The notes below the pieces were generated by a model. The model was given only the letters and a program-made list of their open reading frames with translations. It did no database searches and was not told the DNA's origin. Source: Isoetes taiwanensis (lineage: Eukaryota; Streptophyta; Lycopodiopsida; Isoetales; Isoetaceae). Taken from it: 64,000 bases of DNA. The translations under genes and the position numbers were made by a program. The stretch's first letter is position 1, and each line of letters opens with the position of its first letter. The stretch covers positions 62,001-126,000 of the forward strand of contig JAJEKV010000147.1 of assembly GCA_021234155.1 (NCBI GenBank), given 5' to 3'. Shown piece by piece: positions 54,139 to 64,000 of this stretch.

Positions 54139-55089
54139 AACTAGCAGGTGTGCTTACAATTTCTGCGATGGTACGGTGAAACACGATTGCGGACATGGGA
54201 AGAATTTCGGATAAAGTTCCTTCTTTTAAGATGGGATCGCACAATTTAGCGGAGCAGTCATTGCCATTCTTCCTCCTATACCACAAGTAGTGGCTTCCCA
54301 TCTCCGGGTGGTTCATGAGAATGTTAAGGCTGAGCATTTGGTGAATTCTATGTATAAGATCCTTCTTTTGGCCAGAGGTGTTGCCCCCCTCACAAAATGG
54401 CCTTTGGTGGTACCGGTGAATCAACGTAAAGTAGTTTGAACCGGGTTTGGGACAAGTTACTTCATCCAAAGTTGTCGGTTTTGTGGTGGCAGATCATCCA
54501 TAGATGTGTGTGGCGTCAATGTTTTGGTCCACAAATTTCGTCCCGAGGTGCAGGACATGCCCTTTATGCGCTTTCGGAGGGATGAGACAATCGAGCATTG
54601 TTTCTTCTTATGCCAAACATGCTAGACCGGCTTGGTTGTGGCTTCGTAGTCTTTTTGATTGCGGTTTGAATAGTCAACAAGTCTTATTGGCATTGTACCC
54701 AAGTTCTTGGGACAATATGGCAAAGAGGGCATTTCACTTAGCTTCAGCATGGATCATTTGGTCAACATGGAAAAGAAGAAACCTCTTTATTCAAGGGCCA
54801 TAGAGCCCCTGATGCTCAAGTGCTTATTGAAGCTAAGCAACGCATCGTCAAAGCGTATATATCTTCCTCCGTAAAGGATGAAGTGAAGAATCGTATTTGG
54901 GTACACTATCTCCAGATTAACACTTATATGTAACTCATTTACATGTTGTGTGCTGTAAGGTGGCGGGTGGTTTTGCTCGTGGACAATTCCTCCCTTTGGG
55001 TTTTCAGTCCCCATCCCCCCCATGCATTGCTTCGTTTCGATGATTAATAAAGTTTCACGCCCTTCAAAAAAATAAATAAATAAAAAAAA

Positions 55090-58000
55090 TGTGGGTGTGC
55101 ATGGGTCCAAATTTTTTGGTTCCCCCGGGGCCTAGAGGTGGTTCTGTATAACATGAGCTCCATAGTTAAAAAATACTACAATGTAACTACATGGAAAATG
55201 GATCATGGGATATGAAATAATATCAATACATCAACGACCAGAGATAACGTATGTTGTAGAATATAAGAAAGTCTAAATATCCCTAGTCTAGCATACCTTC
55301 TTCTCTGATAGGTTGCGTTGCAGCTTCAAATACTTTAAAAATATACCATGGCCTCTCAAATCTTAGTGTATTTTGCAAATCTTGTTATACAATATAGTAA
55401 ATTGTGTACATGCATACCCCACAAATGAGGAATTTTATGTGCGGTGTAGATTAAGGAATAAGGGGTGAATATGCCTATCCAACAGCTCTCGTTGCCCTAC
55501 GTCACCCCCCGTGTGAATATGCACCCAAACCAAAGGGGGTTTCAAGGGGGATTTAATTTTAGAGTGTTGGATGTAATGATTTGTGTGTTAACCCAAAAAA
55601 AATTTTGGCCCCTTCGGGGCCTTAAGAATTGTCGAACGAATTAGAAAACATTCATAATGATATTATATGTGTCATATGTGTTGTTGTATTAAAAAAATAT
55701 AACGTCCCTATATAGTAGCATTTCATATGCTAAACATCTGTTTAGGAAATGGACCCATGAAGAATCTCACATTTGCTTAAATCACTAAACTGAACCAAGT
55801 CAAGTCACAACCATACCAACTAAGCAACCACAATCGATAACGATAACAGGAAGAAAGAAATGTGCAGCCAAATATCATTAGAAAAATTATTGCACATAAA
55901 CATGTCATTTGAATTATAATGATATTATAAAAGAAATTTCGAAATGAACATATAATTAGTAGCTTAATAGCGACCTTATAATATGGGATTTCAACTCATT
56001 ATATCCGTGCATATATATCTTTGAAAACATATAAGATTGCACAACTGGACATTCTCACAAACACATTTCCTTTCTGTGTCAGTTCCCTGCATTGCATACC
56101 AAGGACCGCTTGCCACAAATTGCATACTTTGGCAGAAAGCAAAAGAATTAGAGACATTAAGACTTACCTGATGGCCGTTTTCTGGGGAGAATCAATAGAA
56201 AAAGATGTAATGAACAGCACAACAGGATGCCCTGTTGGTTTCTGCATTGATGAGCTAGCACAGATATGCATCCCATTCTGCTCTATACATGTATCCTTCC
56301 AGCCGCAGCAAATTGGGCATCGGCCCTATGTAATCATTCTGCGAGTAAGCAATGATGGTGCTAATGGGAATGGGCACATGCAATGCAGCAATAGGTTATT
56401 TCAAGTTCCCTGTTCAAAGCACCAGCAGCCAGAATCAACTAGAATTGCTAACCTGAAGAACAGTGGCCTTATTTGAGATGGTGGATCCATCTTATTCAAT
56501 CTTTCACCTCTCTTCTTCCATGCGCTCCTTCAAGTTATCAGGATTATTAACAAACGGGTAAGTTTTATAGAAAGCCGTCTGAACTTGAGATTTATGACCC
56601 AAGCTCAGTTCTGACGACGCACTCATGAATCTGCTCTGCATATCACTACAACTAATATATTAATCACAACCTTCTATTCATCGTGTCCAAAAACAAGATT
56701 CTACCTTAGACAATCCATCCTCGTATCCCCTAATACCACAATTTCAAGGTACAAATTTTGGAATTCCAACTCCGGCGAGAAAAGTACCAGTAATCTCAGA
56801 TATGGAAGGAAGGATGCGCCAAGAAGAATAGTCCAATGGAATACGTCAAAACCCCATCTCAGTTTGTCAGATCCGAGAAAAAACAGAGCATTGGCTATGG
56901 CCATCGGCAGGGGCAATGGTAACAATAATACAAAAGTGAAAGAAAAATCCAAAAACAGCATTGGCTGACATGGCCATGGCAGAAAATAAGAAAAGGATAT
57001 GGTAGGAACCCAACAGAAAAAACAGAAAGAGAACCAGAGTTTATGGGTGTGGCTGGCTATGGCAGAAGAAAAGGGGGCAATGGTAACAATGGTACAATTT
57101 TTTTTCTTTTCAGCCAAAACAGATCATTGGCGGATATGGCCATGGCAGAAAACAAGAAAGGATAGAACCCAATTTAGAAAACTAGTGGCTATGGCTATGG
57201 CAGAAGGAAAGAGGGCCGAACCCAGCCTTACGCGGTTGCAGGGATAAACCTTCGATGGTGATGGTTATGGCGGATTAGACGTGCAGCCAAGTACGAAAGC
57301 CGAATGCTGAATCTTGAAGCATGTTCGAACCCTGCAGCATTGCATTGCTTTCGATTCTTGCCTCCTTTCTTCCTAACCCTAAAACATGATGGCACGATGC
57401 TTGCATGCAAAACTTTGAAAATGGCAACTAAAATAAAAAGAGGGCTTTTGTTGTGAGCCCTTGGATGTTGGACCATTGAAAAAAAAAGCTAAATCAACGA
57501 CTAAGAAATTGTGCACTCTAGATGTACGCATTAGTACATCCATTCGAATACGCCATGAAATCTTAGAAAAACCTTTATGAAAAGCGTACAAAAACACAAA
57601 GAAAACCCCTTGTTATTATGCTACATATTGAAATATATGTAGAGTCTTTGTAACAATAATAAAACGAACAAATAAAGGAAAGCAATAACACATCATCATC
57701 ATCTTCTTCTTCTTCTTATTACAAATAGACAAACAAATGTGTAAATAATAATAAAGTGTAGCATAATAATAATATGCATTCAGGATACACATTGGAATTA
57801 CATTACAAGCAGACATTTCAAAATATCGTATAAGTAGTTTGTCCATTGGCAATAAGTTAGCTTATTATAACTTGCAACTTTGATCTTCCGTGGAATAACC
57901 CTTGCGCAATATGCAAATCACAACTATGCAACTATACAACTTGGCAAAACTTACTTCAAAGCTTTCTTCAGGTGGATGCACATCACGAAGAGGCTTGCAA

Positions 58001-58560
58001 ATTATGCTTTGAGAGGTATATCCTTCTGTTTTTCTTTGAAGGACGAAGTACAAACAAAAGCAACGAAACTTTCATGAACATAGTATGCAGACTTTGTCAC
58101 TGCATGATTTCTGATATCACACCTTGCCACTCAAGCATAATAAGCTATATCTGTATGAATTGGAACTTTTGAATTCTAGCTCTCATACAAACAAAGCTAA
58201 TTTGTAGATTTACAATCAAGATGAATGTTGTATGCCTTCTATGTGCAAATATGTATATAATGGTCGGAAAAAGAGAGAGAGAGTAAGCAATGTGCTTTGC
58301 ACGATATTAAGTACTAAAGGGACGCAATATGCATGCATGGTATGCATTCACTGTGTGTATGCATTATATGCATGTAATGCATGCACGCGTGCATGCCAAA
58401 ACCATAGGTTGGGAGTGCGAACTAGCTAAAAACATAACACGACTCTAAAAATATTGCTGGCATACCCTCACACAAATACAACAACAGAATCATATGTAAA
58501 CTATAACAAAATGGCCATATAATTATATGTTTTCGTGATGAGCCATTTTTTACGATATTG
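55090..58560. other. AT-rich non-coding region; minor repeats only
   Basis: No gene is supported. An open frame of 151 codons at 56021-56476 (+) has no recognisable motif. Between about 56,955 and 57,215 there are two imperfect copies of a segment containing GGCCATGGCAGAAAA(T/C)AAGAAA and GAACCCAA, part of the ATGGC-rich family also seen at 18.2 and 26.3 kb. Microsatellites lie at 57690-57718 (CAT then CTT runs) and a GCATGC-rich palindromic stretch at 58325-58398. Confidence 0.5.
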
Positions 58561-58569
58561 AATAAGATA

Positions 58570-59100
58570 TGCAAGTTTGTGCAGTAGTTGATCAAGGGAC
58601 ATCACAATTGCAAGCATATGTAGTGGCAGATTGAAGTAAAATCAATGGAGTTTCTTTCAGTATTTTGATTGATACAGAAGCTACACACAAGCTTATTTCT
58701 CCAAGGCTTGTTAAGTTGTTTGGGTTGGATGCTAATCAACAATCCTTAAGAATGGCGAAAATGGCTGATGCTAATAAAAAAACCACAAGCAAATATGTGC
58801 ATGACATAGATTTAAAAGTGCAAGAAATGCCTACAATTGCGAATTTCCATGTACTATAGCTTAGACTAACATGCTATGATTTTAGGCATGGAATGGCTTA
58901 GTAAGGTGCATGGTATAGTAAATTGTCATGAGAAAGTTGTGAGAGTAAAATCTAATAAACATCAACAATTATATACATTGGAAGGATTGAATAAGCAGTA
59001 TTTTACTCAACCTATTGGTCGCAAGAAAGTCAATCGATCAATTAGGAAGCATGAAATACTGGGATCCGTTAAGGGAATGAGGAGAAATTAATTAAATATC
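58570..59100 (+). pseudogene. Ty3/gypsy-type retropepsin fragment
   Basis: The frame from about 58650 reads ILIDTEATHKLISPRLVKLF, the aspartic protease region of Ty3/gypsy pol, with DTEA where active enzymes have DSGA (Ser-Gly replaced by Thr-Glu). After a stop it continues at about 58876 with MILGMEWLSKVHGIVNCHEK, the usual second protease motif (ILGMxWL). Neither RT nor integrase could be recognised downstream to 59560, although the region has scattered short open stretches. It is a lone decayed fragment, not the same sequence as the 36.5-49.6 kb element. Confidence 0.7.
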
Positions 59101-60590
59101 CATGAAGGATATGCAGGATATCCTCGAGGAATTCAAGGAAGTGTTTTTGAGAACTTATCATGTAGAAACTACAAGGTAGTAACTGGCAAAGCAACGTGTT
59201 AGCTATTTTAAAGGGCTCTTCTGGAAGAGCACTTAAAACATTGCATGTGATTTAAAAGCTACAAGTTGATGATCCGTGTAAAGCCGGTAAGAGTTATCTT
59301 AAGCGATTGATGGTATCGTGTAATAAAATATTGTAGCATTCGTTTCAATTGATTCTGGAAGTTGTCTCTAGGAGGACCAATACAAACAGAGCTGCAATAT
59401 TGATTAGAATATAAGGTTGATTGGACTATGTGATTCCATATAAAGCTTTACTTATGTTCAAAACTAAATTAATGAGGTTGGTTAAAAAATCTCAATATCT
59501 TTTGTTTGGAAATAAGGACATTAGTTAAGTTATATTCCTGAAGGAACTAACTCTTTATACACAACTAGGAGTCATGAAATTCCTATACCCAAGGGGACTT
59601 ACATCTTATTATCCAGTATGTTCAAGAGGGGCTTGGGGTAAAATATATGGGTTGCAATATACTAGAAGGCTTGAGGTTGATTTAACGTATGCAATGCCTG
59701 AGTTCGATAGAACGCATATTCATACTGATTGCAACAATTGGTCAATGAGTCTTGAGACTCTGTCAGGGCTTCAGGATTTCAGGAAATTTCCACTGAGCAA
59801 CATAAATGGTGACAATGTTACCTTAGGTCTGCCCATTGATGAATCAACTTGGGGCAGGGTGGCAGATGTATCATCTGTTGATGTAAGAGCCAGTATTTAT
59901 GGACATGGAAGGCATGATGCATCAATTTATATGGATATTGGTCGGCAATTTATATGATATGTTCGACTATGTCGCAAGTTAGGAAGTTAAAAAAGGAAGG
60001 TAGTTCTTCCCAACATTCTGCACTACCGTCAACTGAGAGAAAGAGTAGGAAGATTAGTGTGTTCAATTGCCTGGGACCTCAAGATAATACAAGGATTTCT
60101 CCTGTGAAATCCCGGGATCTTGAAATGCGACAGCAGAACCGGTTAGCAAAGGCTGGACATCATGAAAATGAGAATATAACTTTATCCCCTGGAGAAATTA
60201 GTTCTTATGATATGAGAGATTATCTGAATAAGAAATTGGAACATTGATCTTCACAAGTAACAAGAACGTCCGTATATGGAGTCCGGGATCCGGTATTTCT
60301 GGACAAAGTTTGTCCGATGTTTCTGGACATCCGAGATCAGCCAGTCCATGCCCATCCGCAGATCCATGGGTGCATCGATGCCAGGACGCCCGAGCACCCA
60401 TGCATTCCGGGCATCTTGAACCGCATGGTTGAACCGCGCTGTTCTCGAATGGACAGCGTCGTACTTGTGGTAGATTCGTTTGAGGTTGCCAGGTGCATTA
60501 AATCCAGGGTCATGATTGTATGCTCGCCAAATTCAAACGGGATTGCATTGGCCACAAGCGTGAGGAAATCCCTTGCTGTGGGTATGGTGT
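59101..60590 (+). other. Region with two unrecognised open frames (59574-59957, 59954-60247)
   Basis: The two frames overlap by four bases. The first (127 codons) includes GDNVTLGLPIDESTWGRVAD and the second (97 codons) is hydrophilic, with GPQDNTRISPVKSRDLEMRQ and SPGEISSYDMRDYLNKKLEH. Composition looks more protein-like than surrounding DNA, but I recognise no domain and see no splice or promoter evidence. They could be remnants of the retroelement whose protease lies at 58.6 kb, or exons of an unknown gene. Confidence 0.3.
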
Positions 60591-60594
60591 TCTG

Positions 60595-61860
60595 GCCAAA
60601 AATGTGGTTGGTGTTTCAGGCCAATAGCCTGGTATTTCTGGCTATGGGTGCTTGTGGTCATGGGCTTGGTCTTCCTGGCCATATGATACAAATGCTATAC
60701 AAACATCCCATTGACATAGTGTAGAAAAGTATTGTGAATACAAATTTGCAACCCGGTATGGAGTTGCAACTCACAACATCTTGAGACATCTAATTAGAAC
60801 ACAATATCTAAAACATTGAATTGCAACCCACGACATCTCAATTGCAACTCATTATTAAATAAAAATCTCAAATGGAAATGATAACTTAATAATGTAAAGA
60901 ACATTGGAACACAATATCTAAAACATTAAATTGCAACTTTGAACATGTCAATGCAACTCATTGTTAAATAAAAATCTCAATTGGAAATGATGACTTGATA
61001 ATGTATAGAACATTGGAAGGACATTTGCAATAGGCATGGTACCATGGCCTTGGCGTTTCTGGGCATATGCCTGGCATTTCTGGCCATATGCTTAATGTTT
61101 CTAGCCATGGTCTTGGTGTTTCTAGACATAACCTTAGTGTTTCTGGACATAGAATTGGTGTTTACGGACAAAGGCATGGTGTTTACGGCGAGCTTTGGTG
61201 TTCGGCCAAGGACCGGTGTTTACGGACGGTATGTGTTTCTCGGCGAGCATTGGTGTTTCGGCCATAAGCATGGTGTCCCGGCGGACAATTGGTGTTTCGG
61301 CCATAAGCATGGTGTTTATGGCCATATGATTGGTGTGTTTAGGCGGGGTCTAGGTGTTTAAGCGCGGACTTCGAGGTATTTTTGGCCGAGGACTTGGTGT
61401 TTGGCCGAGCCTTGGTTTTCGGCCAAGGACACGAAGTTTACGGGGCCGAGCTATGGTGTTTTCGGCCATAAGCATGGTGTTTGGCCGAAGAATGGTGTTT
61501 CGCGCGGAATTGTGGGTGTCTCGACCATAAGCATGGTGTTTCGGCCATATGATTGGTTTTTCGGCCGGAGGCTTGGTGTTTCTGGCCAGAGGCTTGGTGT
61601 TGTTGGCCAGAGGCATGGTGTTTCTGGCCACAGCCTTGGTGTTTCTGGCCAGAGGCATGGTGTTTCTGGCCTAGGACTTGGTGCTTCTGGCCAGAGCCTA
61701 GGTGTTTCTGGCCAAGGACCTAGTGTTTCTGGACAGAGGTATGGCGTTTCTGGCCAGAGGCTTGGTGTTTCTGGCCAGAGGCTTGGTGTTGCTAGCCAGA
61801 GGCATGGTGTTTCTGGCCTAGGACTTGGTGTTTCTGGCCAGAGCCTAGGTGTTTCTAATG
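60595..61860. repeat. 21-bp minisatellite (GGTGTTTCTGGCCAGAGGCTT), interrupted
   Basis: The unit GGTGTTTCTGGCCAGAGGCTT is regular from about 61,570 to 61,855. More divergent units such as GGTGTTTCGGCCATAAGCAT occupy 61,050-61,560, and a few early relics lie at 60,595-60,690. The array is a multiple of three per unit, so all frames translate as heptapeptide repeats (VSGQRLG in one frame). The segment 60,790-61,018 inside it is instead two copies of a 115-bp AT-rich unit (AACACAATATCTAAAACATT at about 60799 and 60909). Confidence 0.85.
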
Positions 61861-62769
61861 CAAAATCTAGATTTGCAGTTTCATGGGTTTAATTCTCTTG
61901 CAACTGAGTTGAGTGTTTCATTTCTTTCCTCAAATGAAGCAATCTTAGGTACTGCTTCAACTAGGACTACAAATCATACCATAGAAGACGATGGCACGCT
62001 AAGGTCCTGAGGCTAATATAGTTTGTGGCCTCTTGGTCAACCGATGGCCCAATACTGTTTTAGGCACAAATGTTGGCGCCTCTGCGTCTAGCCTGCTATT
62101 GGATATCTGTCCACTCAAGGACGGTTCTGCAACATCCTGAATCTGACACTGAGTTTTCACATACTCATCATCTGCTTAAGTCCACAACTCATTTTATTAA
62201 TTGTCTCTTCTTGTTTTTATGCACTCTGGCTTAGCCCCAGAGTCACAATTGCAATCTGGGGGCTTCGCAATATTAGGGCTACTCGATTCAGACTTAACCT
62301 CGCAATCCTCCTGGTTAATGGGTTTAGAATCTTGATGGTTTTGGTAACCCATATATGCTTCCCCTCTGTGCAGAAAGTTAATGGAATTCATAAGCAATAG
62401 ATATGTGTAATGTCTCTAACTTGTTCTTGTCACAGTGAAGAAATAGATGAATATGTGAAGTGTGTACTTAACAACGGTATATGTATAATATACCAATTTC
62501 TTCTTGAAAAAATCTTGTTTTTCTAGTCCAAGCTTCAGAATTCTTGAAAATTTTCCAAATTCTTCGTAGGCATTCTTACTATCCAAAATAAAAGTCAGGA
62601 TATGTTAAACATCCATTTCTTAATGTGTATCTTGATAATCCTGAATATCCATTTAACAAATACTAATCTTCCAAACTAGAGTCTTCCAAGGGCAACCCAT
62701 TGATGCGTTAGCATCTTGTTTATTTTTAGCGCAACAGCCTGATCTCGAAGGCTAGCCTATCCACGTTTC
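61861..62769. other. Non-coding region, nothing recognised
   Basis: AT-rich sequence with short open frames only. A 66-codon minus-strand frame at 62397-62197 (CNCDSGAKPECIKTRRDN) is Cys-containing and hydrophilic, but without context it cannot be called an exon. Confidence 0.4.
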
Positions 62770-63245
62770 AAAAAATCTGAGTGGTTATGGCTTACGCGGT
62801 CCTTCAAAATTCGATGGCCGTTCTGGACGTTCGCCTAGGTTAGAGCAGAAGATGCTCCACAAAGGTATGGATCCACGCCTTATGATGCTCCACAAAAATA
62901 AATCAGGGTTTTGTTAGCTCTGTTTATCGTAACTCTATTTCAGTTTTAATTAAGATCATATTCAAGATCATAGTTCCCGGCATCGCAGGATAATTTGAGT
63001 TGGATGTGGCTTAAGCCATTTGATCATGACCTAGAGTAGACTGTTTTCAAAATTCAATGGCCGTTTTGGACCGTCGCCTAGGTTAGATCAGAAGATGCTC
63101 CATAAAGGTATGGATCGTCGTCTATGGTTAGGTCAGAAGATGCTCCACAAAGGCAAATTAGGGTTTTTATAGCTCCTATTTTTCGTAGCTTTACCCGGTC
63201 TTAATTAAGATAATATTCAAGATTAAGGTCCCGCCATCACAGAAT
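62770..63245. repeat. Tandem duplication, ~240-bp period, two copies
   Basis: Both copies share AAAATTC(G/A)ATGGCCGTT, TCGCCTAGGTTAGA, CAGAAGATGCTCCA, TTAATTAAGAT and ATATTCAAGAT. The first lies about 62770-63005 and the second about 63006-63245, differing by scattered changes and a short internal duplication of GATGCTCCACAAA. It is non-coding. Confidence 0.75.
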
Positions 63246-64000
63246 AATGACGTCCTGGCATTTGAGACGTGAGTTACTATGCCATGCCATTTGCATTTCG
63301 GGTTCTCACTTTGGTATGGACCAACATGTCTATTTGCCAGAGTGTGCTCTGTAATCTGTGCAAGTTGATGTTTAGATGTGGTGGGGTCAGTTCTAGCTGC
63401 AAAGGCATGTGCAATGCATTCTTTAGTAAAAACCTCTGCATGACATGATTAAAAGTTTTATCTGATGAACAGGGCCTGAGTGATAATTTCTCTGGTGCTA
63501 GCCTTTATATGGCAATTATGCAGTGTATGGCTTTTAATTCATCAACACAAAGGTATGCCAGTCTGCATGTCTCTTAAGTTGCCGGCTGCTTTCAATGCAT
63601 CAAATAAGAAGGGGCGATTTGAACTCAATGCATCAGCATATGGCTATGACTCTTTTACATTAATTATTCGAATTTGAAAGACCAAAACGTCTCCCTTTGC
63701 TATATGTAGGACAATAATGGTAGTCAATCCACATTTTGATCTACATACCTTGCTGCTGATGTGTTGCAGAACCAAAAATTCTATATGAAAATGCAGCATT
63801 CTGTATCTCTAATGTGGCCACTCCTCGCTCCTTCAGCCTGCCATTTCTTTCCTAGGGTTATCTTAATCAATTATTATCAGCACATAATGTTGCAAACTGG
63901 TAAAGAACGTATATGTGCTGGCACAAGGTCAATTCTTGGTTCGTTTTTGAGGTTATGACTCTGCATATTGCTTTGTTTATCTTCTCTTGGATTATAGGGT
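63246..64000. other. Right end of window, no recognised feature
   Basis: AT-rich sequence with open frames of about 65 codons at 63480-63677 and 63761-63958 that show no motif. No gene is supported. Confidence 0.4.

Larger units (their letters stand above)
51571..55089 (+). mobile_element. L1-like LINE, 5'-truncated, ORF2 partly open, A-rich tail
   Basis: This copy starts inside the AP endonuclease at VLLVGDFNMVE (GDFN near 51588), then reads through the endonuclease C-terminal half, the linker, RT, post-RT region and zf-RVT (VWDKLLHPKLSVLWWQIIHRC, about 54445-54510). It ends with TTAATAAAGTTTCACGCCCTTC and an A-rich AAATAAATAAAT tail (55065-55089). It is the same family as the element at 1-2588. 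Frames are open over 1.28 kb and 1.2 kb, so it is much better preserved than the 1-2588 copy. Damage includes a one-base deletion near 52554 in the KCPG-DG motif and further lesions between 52850 and 53060. Confidence 0.92.

Noticed and set aside
56021-56476. 151-codon open frame
   Set aside because: No motif, no codon-like structure and no supporting context; length alone is not convincing in AT-rich DNA.
61401-61892. 163-codon Gly/Val/Ser-rich frame
   Set aside because: Artefact of a 21-bp minisatellite whose unit length is a multiple of three; kept only as a repeat.

Overview
The window looks like nuclear DNA of a land plant with a large, repeat-rich genome. The evidence is plant L1-type LINEs with a zf-RVT domain, a chromodomain Ty3/gypsy retrotransposon primed by initiator-Met tRNA, and one intact plant-type fasciclin-like arabinogalactan protein gene. 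Nothing prokaryotic was seen. A non-seed plant such as a fern is possible, but that is a guess from the general character of the sequence.

Layout. 1-2588: decayed L1-like LINE (+) with poly(A). 2.6-10.75 kb: purine-rich non-coding DNA full of local duplications, part of it bracketed by a 124-127 bp direct repeat. 11.1-12.3 kb: LINE remnant (-). 13.58-14.42 kb: the FLA gene, the only convincing intact host gene. 15-18.5 kb: non-coding, with a tRNA-like/SINE candidate and ACACGTGG-type repeats. 18.87-24.1 kb: two large 19-bp minisatellite arrays around a block of duplications and palindromes. 24.1-26.35 kb: an ACATGT-rich array next to a broken, apparently spliced gene encoding an HUH (Rep-type) endonuclease domain. 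27.1-36.5 kb: four same-strand non-LTR retrotransposon copies (A-D), each ending in a simple-sequence tail. 36.5-49.6 kb: a 13.1-kb Ty3/gypsy chromovirus on the minus strand, with both LTRs, PBS, PPT and a TTTCC target duplication, inserted inside LINE-D, whose 3' end resumes at 49619. 51.57-55.09 kb: a second L1-like LINE. 58.6-59.1 kb: a decayed retropepsin fragment. 60.6-61.9 kb: a 21-bp minisatellite. 62.8-63.25 kb: a tandem duplication.

The most striking content is in the chromovirus. Between its primer-binding site and gag, on the coding strand, it carries a decayed histone H3-like reading frame. It starts with the H3 tail sequence MARTKQT and ends with a clear H3 histone-fold C-terminus ([16 protein letters not shown]...LARRIR), separated by a long basic tail. 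A second unrecognised ORF of about 500 codons lies between it and gag. A chromodomain element that encodes its own H3-like protein is, as far as I know, not a described arrangement. The second candidate is the Rep/HUH pseudogene (motifs HLHCQ and YCMKD) with its adjacent iterated repeats, which may be a rolling-circle-type element related to replitrons or CRESS Reps.

Nearly all mobile-element reading frames are broken by stops and small indels, so they are annotated as pseudogenes or fragments. Coordinates were read by eye; repeat boundaries are approximate.
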